Below the pieces are notes generated by a model. That model was not told the DNA's origin, searched no databases, and saw nothing but the letters and a program-made list of their open reading frames with translations. The position numbers and the translations under genes were made by a program. Of a DNA stretch of 28,590 nt, positions 23,537-28,590 are shown in pieces; the first letter of the stretch is position 1; every line of letters starts with the position of its first letter. This DNA comes from Candidatus Thorarchaeota archaeon (GTDB taxonomy: Archaea; Asgardarchaeota; Thorarchaeia; Thorarchaeales; Thorarchaeaceae): the NCBI GenBank assembly GCA_016839345.1, contig JAEOUL010000308.1, forward strand, positions 1 to 28,590, read 5' to 3'.

Positions 23537-25000
23537 GTGAAACTTATTGGATCGATTTCCAAGTACTTTCCCTTTCTGAGTGTTAACACACTTAGTAAGG
23601 TCGAAAGCATACTTAGTTCAGCATCGGATTACGAAAGTTTCATTGAGCGCTTATGTCATGAAGCAATAAAGAAGGATGCTTTCGAGGACTTGGTTGTTTT
23701 TGCATGTATCCTAGCGAATTCAGGTAGTAGCCCCGCTAGTATGCAGGAGATTGTGGCTGTTCATCCTGATATCCTCCCCGGAAAGATATACAAACTGCAG
23801 CAGGACTTGGTTTTCGGGAAACGAGATGATTGGGAATCATTGTTTTCGTTGACATATGATGTAATAGATTCAGGTTTGGAACCATGGGTCGAGTTTCAAA
23901 TACACGGAGTCCTCTGGAATGCGTACCTGAGTCGCAGTGTTGGAAGTCTGGAAGAAGAAGATTCAGAAAGACGGATGTGGGAACTGATAGATGAGGAACC
24001 GGACTTCGAACCATTCAAAGCCTCATTGTATCAGCTGCGTGCATATAGACTCAGAGCGGAAGGCTCTGAAAAGAAAGCCGTTGAGGAATTCAAGAAAGCT
24101 TTAGCGATTGCAGAGAAGTTTGACGATCAGATTCTAGCGGCTAGACTCCATACCAGTATTGCATGGGGATTGAGGAATTTCGAAACTAAAGCTGCCATAT
24201 ATCATTTTGAAAAGGCCGCGGAGTTGGACCCGAGAGAAACTGGACATATGGTCTTCCTTCACAACATCCGAGGAGAGTATGATTACTCAATTGAACATAA
24301 TTTGAAAGCAATTGAATATATGGATAGTAAACATTCGAATCCTCACTACGGGTCTGTTGCAATTATACTCTCTGCGCTTTATCTGCAGATAGGTCGCCCT
24401 GAGGATGCATTGGAGTGGGCGGAAATGAGTCTGGAAAAAGGTTTCTTCCCGGGTCCTGACCCTGCAGTACACTCCAACCATCTGACACTAGCAAATGCGC
24501 TCGCAGTGCTCGGAAAGATTGAAATGGCGCAGGAGCATTTGGATTTCGCTAAGGGACAAATGCTCAGAACAGGCGCAGAGATCCAGATTGCAGAGGTCCA
24601 CTTCACAACAGGAATGATTGAGACTGCCAAAGGACATTACAAAGAGGCACTCTGGAGCTTTTCACAAGCTGTCGAAATCTATGAGAAACATCCCCGACAG
24701 ACGAGAGTCAACAGGTGTCTTAGAAGACTCGCTGAAACCGAGGTCGCACTGTACTCGGTAGAAAATGGTGAAATGGAAACTCCTTGGTTGACCAAATATG
24801 AGGAGACTTCACGAGAACGAGACTATCCTGGACACATAGGTCTTGCTTTACTCAATAAAGCCCATCTCAAACTCAAACAAAATCGACTTACTGAGGCTAG
24901 AGAGATACTCGATGAGCTTGTTGAAATCTCTAAGCGAAAAGGCACAAGATTTCTTCAACCACTCCTAGTCAGTCTTTTGGAACCGATGGAGGCGAAGTAA
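23537..25000 (+). CDS. TPR-repeat protein
   Basis: This 487-residue soluble protein consists of a helical N-terminal domain (about 1-160) and a series of tetratricopeptide-like repeats (about 164-465), for example LRAYRLRAEGSEKKAVEEFK, SALYLQIGRPEDALEWAEMS and GMIETAKGHYKEALWSFSQA. TPR superhelices mediate protein-protein binding, so it is probably a scaffold or a sensor for a partner. The start is GTG at 23537. No membrane segment or signal peptide is visible. It follows the RHH gene and is convergent with the solute-binding protein gene. Confidence 0.8.
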   Translation: MKLIGSISKYFPFLSVNTLSKVESILSSASDYESFIERLCHEAIKKDAFEDLVVFACILANSGSSPASMQEIVAVHPDILPGKIYKLQQDLVFGKRDDWESLFSLTYDVIDSGLEPWVEFQIHGVLWNAYLSRSVGSLEEEDSERRMWELIDEEPDFEPFKASLYQLRAYRLRAEGSEKKAVEEFKKALAIAEKFDDQILAARLHTSIAWGLRNFETKAAIYHFEKAAELDPRETGHMVFLHNIRGEYDYSIEHNLKAIEYMDSKHSNPHYGSVAIILSALYLQIGRPEDALEWAEMSLEKGFFPGPDPAVHSNHLTLANALAVLGKIEMAQEHLDFAKGQMLRTGAEIQIAEVHFTTGMIETAKGHYKEALWSFSQAVEIYEKHPRQTRVNRCLRRLAETEVALYSVENGEMETPWLTKYEETSRERDYPGHIGLALLNKAHLKLKQNRLTEAREILDELVEISKRKGTRFLQPLLVSLLEPMEAK

Positions 25001-25028
25001 GAAGAACATCCATTAATAGATCTAGGAG

Positions 25029-26873
25029 CTAGGCCACTTTTGGTTTGAACAGGATGAATCCACCAACAAGAACCGTAACAGCGGCACCGACCGCTCCAGC
25101 AGTAAGAGCTAATGAGATATTGAAGGGTGTTCCGGGATCAGTGCTTGGTGTGGGATTTGATGAGGAAGGAATTCTTTCTTCTGGGTAGTAACAGAAATCC
25201 GGGTTTGCAGTAAATTCATAGAACGCATCATCTTGCCATTGTGTTAGCGTGAAAGGTCCAGATGTAATAAAAGGGTCTTCGGGATTGTACACAGGGTTCC
25301 ATGAATTCCAGTTCTCGTAGCCGATCTCATCAAGGAAAATGTGCTTGGGGATAATAGGTGCTAGAGCGAAAGTCGATTGGTGCCACATTGATTCAGTGTT
25401 GAACTCAATGATTGCCCTATGGGTTGTAGGCGCATATGCAGCTACCAAGTCGCCCAAGATTGCAGAACTGGGATTTCCATATTGGATAGTTTCATACAGA
25501 TACGTGTATGTGAACGCAAGATCATATGCAGTAAGGGGAGTTCCATCACTCCATGTAGCGTTTCGAATGATATCAACTGTGAATCGGGTATGCCCATCAG
25601 GAACGCGTGTATTCTCAGCGTGAGTTTCCATGAGCAGACTTTCTGCGATGTAAGGACAGAAACCAAGATCTGGTGCCATTGAATAGAGGCTTGGCCAGAG
25701 TAACTCTGCAAATATACCCATGCCAGATTGGAAGATATTGAAGGAGTAAACCGATCTTGTACCTACCCTTACTGTACCCCCAGGATTGCCATCAATCCTA
25801 TGGATTTTGCGTAAAGTCCACGGACCTGAAATATAATCAAACAGATCCGGTACATGACCTGTGAAGACATCAGTTCTGTAAGCCTGATTGTAATAGTTCT
25901 CATAAGCAACAAGTCGAGGAACATTCTCATGTAGAATCAGTTGCATGGCAGCAGCTGCATCATAAGCCTCTGGAAAAGTCATACTAGAACGGAGAACATC
26001 ACACCATGAGTCATATGTCTTATTTACGAAATTACACGGATTCATGTAAGGAACATCCGCATTCTTCGACCAAAATTCTTCCACTAACCAATCAGGATTT
26101 TTGGTCAGAAAGTTGTAGGCGTAAAAGGCTATGTCATAGTCTTGATGGTTGTCGAGCTTCGATATTAGAAAGTTGAAGCCTGTTCCAAGAGCAGAAGCAT
26201 CGATATGCAAAGAGTGCAGAGCATCAACAGCTATTCGTGAAGTAGACCCAGCAACCTCTTGTGAAAGTGAAACGTATTCAATAACAACACGGAAGAGTGA
26301 ACCATCGGGAGCAGTTCTGAAACCAGTAACCGGATTGATTTTGAAACCGAGTTCGTCAAGAATCTGATTGCCAATTTCAGGTTGAGCTGTATAGTAGTGA
26401 TATGGTAACTGGTCCTCTATGCAAAATTCACTTACGTAGGGCACCAAAGAGTCGTGTTCTTGTGATAATCCATCCAAGACTTCCAGCTTCACACGAGTCT
26501 TGTCGAATGCATACGCAAAAGCTCTCCTGAACCCTGTGATGTTTAGTGGATATTTCTCACAGTTAATTGTGAAGTGACCATAACCATTTCGTAGTGAACT
26601 GTAGATACTGATATCGGGGTCTTCTTCCAGAGATTGGAGATAAGATGGAAGAAAGTGTCTGGTATGTAAGTCAATCTCCCCAGATTGAAGTGCAAGTATC
26701 AGCTGATCATGATCTTGAATCACTTTGAAGACAACCTTGTCCACAAAAGGTCCGATGTTGATGTTACTCGGAACATCAAGTGCATCAGCAGAAAATACTG
26801 GAGAAGATATCATGAAGACAAAGATTGCAATCAAAGAAGCTGCTTTGGTTCGTCTTTCAATATTCACTTGCAT
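25029..26873 (-). CDS. Membrane-anchored family 5 solute-binding protein, halves circularly permuted
   Basis: This 614-residue protein has a signal peptide (about 1-30) and a C-terminal membrane segment (about 585-610), so it is anchored outside the cell. Both halves match peptide/nickel-type SBP family 5, but in reverse order. The first half opens with FVDKVVFKVIQDHDQ, LALQSGEIDLH and FRRAFAYAFDKTRV, which normally lie in the middle to late part. The second half holds WSDGTPLTAYDLAFTYTYL and SGPFTLTQW ... NPDF, which normally come first. It should bind peptides or similar solutes for an ABC importer; no permease genes are adjacent. The start at 26873 is chosen because AGGAGG lies 9 nt upstream; an earlier ATG at 26894 has no ribosome site. 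Confidence 0.85.
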   Translation of the reverse strand: MQVNIERRTKAASLIAIFVFMISSPVFSADALDVPSNINIGPFVDKVVFKVIQDHDQLILALQSGEIDLHTRHFLPSYLQSLEEDPDISIYSSLRNGYGHFTINCEKYPLNITGFRRAFAYAFDKTRVKLEVLDGLSQEHDSLVPYVSEFCIEDQLPYHYYTAQPEIGNQILDELGFKINPVTGFRTAPDGSLFRVVIEYVSLSQEVAGSTSRIAVDALHSLHIDASALGTGFNFLISKLDNHQDYDIAFYAYNFLTKNPDWLVEEFWSKNADVPYMNPCNFVNKTYDSWCDVLRSSMTFPEAYDAAAAMQLILHENVPRLVAYENYYNQAYRTDVFTGHVPDLFDYISGPWTLRKIHRIDGNPGGTVRVGTRSVYSFNIFQSGMGIFAELLWPSLYSMAPDLGFCPYIAESLLMETHAENTRVPDGHTRFTVDIIRNATWSDGTPLTAYDLAFTYTYLYETIQYGNPSSAILGDLVAAYAPTTHRAIIEFNTESMWHQSTFALAPIIPKHIFLDEIGYENWNSWNPVYNPEDPFITSGPFTLTQWQDDAFYEFTANPDFCYYPEERIPSSSNPTPSTDPGTPFNISLALTAGAVGAAVTVLVGGFILFKPKVA

Positions 26874-26900
26874 ATCTAATAACCTCCTATTCATTCTACG

Positions 26901-27743
26901 TTATCTCTGGCAGCGCGGACAAAAGAAGACATGACCTCCGCCATGTGCAATCTTCTCTATTGATGCTCCACATTCTGGACAGTCTTTGTCTTTCATATTA
27001 GGCCCCATGACTGGAGTGTGACGACCTGGTTCTCCATAGAGATTGACCCAGTTGTCCTTACCCCCAGAACAAATGCGGGCATTGAGAATCTGTTTCATCG
27101 AGTCATACACATCGTGCTTTTCATCATCTGTCAAGGTTGATGTGTTTCTTTTTGGATGGATGCCCGCTTTGTAAATAATCTCCTGAAAGGCGGCATTACT
27201 CAGCCCAACAACAACAGCAGTCTTACCTACAAGAGCTCCCTTGATATTCTGTCCCTTTTTATCAAGCAATTCTGAGAATCTTTTGAAGGTAAAGTCGTGC
27301 TCTCCTACTGGAGAGGGGATGTCTGAGAAGTCGCGTTTAATCACATAGAGATCCTTCACTTCTTGGTCAGTAGCAGAATAGACAAGACCCATTCCTGTTT
27401 GTCTAATTGTCAGATATGTTCCATCAGTGAATTCAGCCTTGAAGTGATGTTTTTTGGGAAGTGTGTCTACAGACTCATGAAAGAGAATCTCTGCTCCATA
27501 ATCAGGGCACAATACCAGATTCATTTTCTTGTTCATCTGAATGCGAATTACATTACCTCTATGAGAAATCGATTTGACTTTGCATCCTACTAGTCGTTCA
27601 TAATCCTTTAGCTTCTTGTTCATAAAACCAATTTTCTGAAGTTTCTCAGAGTCTTGTATGTCACACGATTTAATCTTCTTCTCCAGAAGTGTACTAATCA
27701 TCTGCTCAGCAAGAATCTGTGTTTCTGGGAGCTCAACACTCAC
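26901..27743 (-). CDS. Fpg/Nei-like DNA glycosylase with divergent N-terminus
   Basis: This roughly 280-residue protein resembles Fpg/Nei base-excision glycosylases: ELPETQILAEQM near the start, a helix-two-turn-helix region (VVGLSNAAFQEIIYKAGIHP then KRNTSTLTDDE) and a C-terminal zinc finger with CPECG and CPRCQ (Cys pairs 17-18 residues apart). In classical enzymes the residue after Met is the catalytic proline of MPELPE; here the aligned sequence is VSVELPE, so that proline is missing. The GTG at 27743 is preferred because it matches the family's start and has GGAG upstream; ATG 27755 and a longer frame from 27827 are alternatives. The solute-binding protein gene starts 27 nt downstream on the same strand. 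Confidence 0.78.
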   Translation of the reverse strand: MSVELPETQILAEQMISTLLEKKIKSCDIQDSEKLQKIGFMNKKLKDYERLVGCKVKSISHRGNVIRIQMNKKMNLVLCPDYGAEILFHESVDTLPKKHHFKAEFTDGTYLTIRQTGMGLVYSATDQEVKDLYVIKRDFSDIPSPVGEHDFTFKRFSELLDKKGQNIKGALVGKTAVVVGLSNAAFQEIIYKAGIHPKRNTSTLTDDEKHDVYDSMKQILNARICSGGKDNWVNLYGEPGRHTPVMGPNMKDKDCPECGASIEKIAHGGGHVFFCPRCQR

Positions 27744-27827
27744 TCGTCTCCACATCCCAAACGCGGTGCTTTCTGATGGGTGTTCTGACTTATACACTTT
27801 ACTTCGAATTGAATCTGTGATTATCAA

Positions 27828-28190
27828 ACATGAGTATGTAACTAATAGACCAAGTTAATTTAATATCCAGCTCTTCAAAAAACTCAGAAAGTCATTGTTA
27901 CTATTTCAGTGGTAGTATGAACAACAGAGAGGAATTACTTCATTAGATCTGACCCCCATAGTGAAGATAGGTATTGTATTTCCACTTACTGTTCTCCTTT
28001 GTTATGTCGTAAATCATTATGTCATGAGATTTATACACTTGAAGAAGTAGACGAGTTTTCCATTATTGGAAGGATGTTTTGATTCTTTACTCAACCAATT
28101 GTCTATTTCTGATTGTGGCGAGTGCAATGCTTTACTCTGTCATAGACAGTGTTGTGCACATTCCACCCCAAGAAATTTCCTGATTGAGAA
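27828..28190. other. Intergenic region without a recognised gene
   Basis: About 360 nt of A/T-rich sequence. No tRNA, convincing ORF or repeat is seen. It should hold the promoter of the glycosylase gene. A minus-strand frame of about 40 codons (including SEIDNWLSKESKHPSNN) has protein-like composition but no start and may be a gene remnant or chance. Confidence 0.5.
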
Positions 28191-28197
28191 GAAAAGA

Positions 28198-28219
28198 AGT
28201 GAGAGGATTCCCTCTCACT
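28198..28219 (-). terminator. Terminator-like hairpin after the second surface protein
   Basis: AGTGAGAGG (28198-28206) pairs perfectly with CCTCTCACT (28211-28219) around a 4-nt loop, 13 nt after the minus-strand stop. A T-rich stretch (TCTTTTCTTCTC) follows. Confidence 0.65.
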
Positions 28220-28232
28220 CTCTTGCACTAAT

Positions 28233-28590
28233 CTAACGTCTTCTCATAAAGACAACTGCAGCCACGATGACAACTACAGCGACCCCAGCTCCGGCTATGA
28301 GAAGAATCATATCGATGGGTAATGTTGTTCCACCGTTGGTAGGTGTAGTATCGGTAGGTGTAGTATCGGTAGGTGTAGTATCGGTAGGTGATGTTGGTTC
28401 TGGTGGTGTGATAAGAATCTCGTCATCCACAACGATGTTGTCAAATCTCTCTGATACCGCCCCCATTAAGTCAATCAACATGCGAGTGGAGTAGTTGTAC
28501 TCTGTATCTGTGGCACTGATAATAGGTTCAGCAATAGTTGAAGTGGCATTGAGGTAAACATTGAATTCGCCTGCGGCATTTCGAGTAATA
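28233..28590 (-). CDS. Paralogous anchored surface protein (partial; start outside window)
   Basis: The frame is open to the window edge, so only the last 118 codons are seen. They align along their length with the first surface protein: ITRNAAGEFNVYLNATST matches ITRNSTGGFNVFVNATSN, and ERFDNIVVDD matches ARFDNIVASD. Then come a Thr/Pro linker containing three exact TDTTP repeats and the anchor MILLIAGAGVA ... VFMRRR. An in-frame ATG at 28481 is internal, not the start. It is a tandem-like paralogue about 5 kb from the first copy, with a similar terminator. Confidence 0.8.
   Translation of the reverse strand, partial: ITRNAAGEFNVYLNATSTIAEPIISATDTEYNYSTRMLIDLMGAVSERFDNIVVDDEILITPPEPTSPTDTTPTDTTPTDTTPTNGGTTLPIDMILLIAGAGVAVVVIVAAVVFMRRR
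28341..28385. repeat. 15-bp tandem repeat, three exact copies
   Basis: The unit AGGTGTAGTATCGGT occurs three times in a row (28341, 28356, 28371), followed by a partial copy. It encodes the TDTTP repeats in the linker of the partial surface protein; being a multiple of three, changes in copy number keep the frame. Confidence 0.9.

Noticed and set aside
26874..26894. Earlier ATG for the solute-binding protein
   Set aside because: The AGGAGG ribosome site lies between the two ATGs and fits only the later one at 26873.
27744..27827. Longer N-terminus for the Fpg/Nei-like protein
   Set aside because: The family begins close to the ELPE motif; the extra 28 residues show no similarity, and GGAG precedes GTG 27743.
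27900..28190. Minus-strand fragment as a gene remnant
   Set aside because: Only about 40 codons without a start or a recognisable family; not better than chance.
28233..28481. Complete 82-residue surface protein starting at the Met at 28481
   Set aside because: The frame stays open and remains alignable to the paralogue up to the window end, so this Met is internal.
1..28590. tRNA, rRNA, CRISPR arrays, insertion sequences, prophage
   Set aside because: No cloverleaf-like sequence, regularly spaced repeats, transposase or phage genes were seen by eye; a covariance-model scan was not possible.

Overview
The window looks like a chromosomal segment of an Asgard archaeon, with a Thorarchaeota- or Lokiarchaeota-like lineage the best guess. 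The archaeal signs are an MtrH-type methyltransferase, a dolichol/phytol-kinase-like lipid kinase, TATA-like promoter stretches and a mix of ATG, GTG and TTG starts. The Asgard signs are a Ras/Rab-type small GTPase and several surface proteins that end in the same membrane anchor followed by RRR. No rRNA, tRNA, CRISPR array, transposase or phage gene was seen. Genes are mostly single or in pairs, frequently divergent or convergent with gaps of only a few bases.

Layout. 1-2338 carries a gene tail, a rubredoxin, a multi-pass membrane protein with a very acidic tail, and a thioredoxin-fold protein. 2441-6779 carries a small GTPase, an M48 membrane metalloprotease with two EF-hand-like loops, an MFS drug-type exporter and a minimal nucleotidyltransferase. 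6796-9558 is a three-gene ABC-2 exporter operon (ATPase then two permeases). 9821-13605 carries dodecin, a DMT-type transporter, an HtrA-like protease, an ICMT/PEMT-type methyltransferase and a DUF362 protein. 13682-13950 holds a decayed gene interrupted by a C9/A9 homopolymer junction. 13991-18203 is a signalling block: a membrane sensor kinase with roughly 15 membrane segments, a GbsR-like winged-helix regulator and a REC-GAF-PAS response regulator. 18365-21964 carries an orphan surface-anchor fragment, a MaoC-type hydratase, a tandem SRPBCC protein, the lipid kinase, a small membrane protein and a stand-alone MtrH homologue. 22185-28590 holds two paralogous anchored surface proteins (the second cut by the window end), a ribbon-helix-helix regulator with a TPR protein, a membrane-anchored family 5 solute-binding protein whose two halves appear circularly permuted, and a divergent Fpg/Nei-like DNA glycosylase.

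How the parts may work together. No long pathway operon is present. Themes are redox and flavin handling (rubredoxin, thioredoxin fold, dodecin), export and uptake at the membrane (MFS, ABC-2, DMT, solute-binding protein), protein quality control (M48, HtrA), one-carbon transfer (MtrH) and signal transduction. Hairpins with a purine-rich first arm lie 12-16 nt after five stop codons and probably end transcripts. The most unusual items are the permuted solute-binding protein, the EF-hand-bearing protease, the repeated surface-anchor cassette with one orphan copy, and the stand-alone MtrH.
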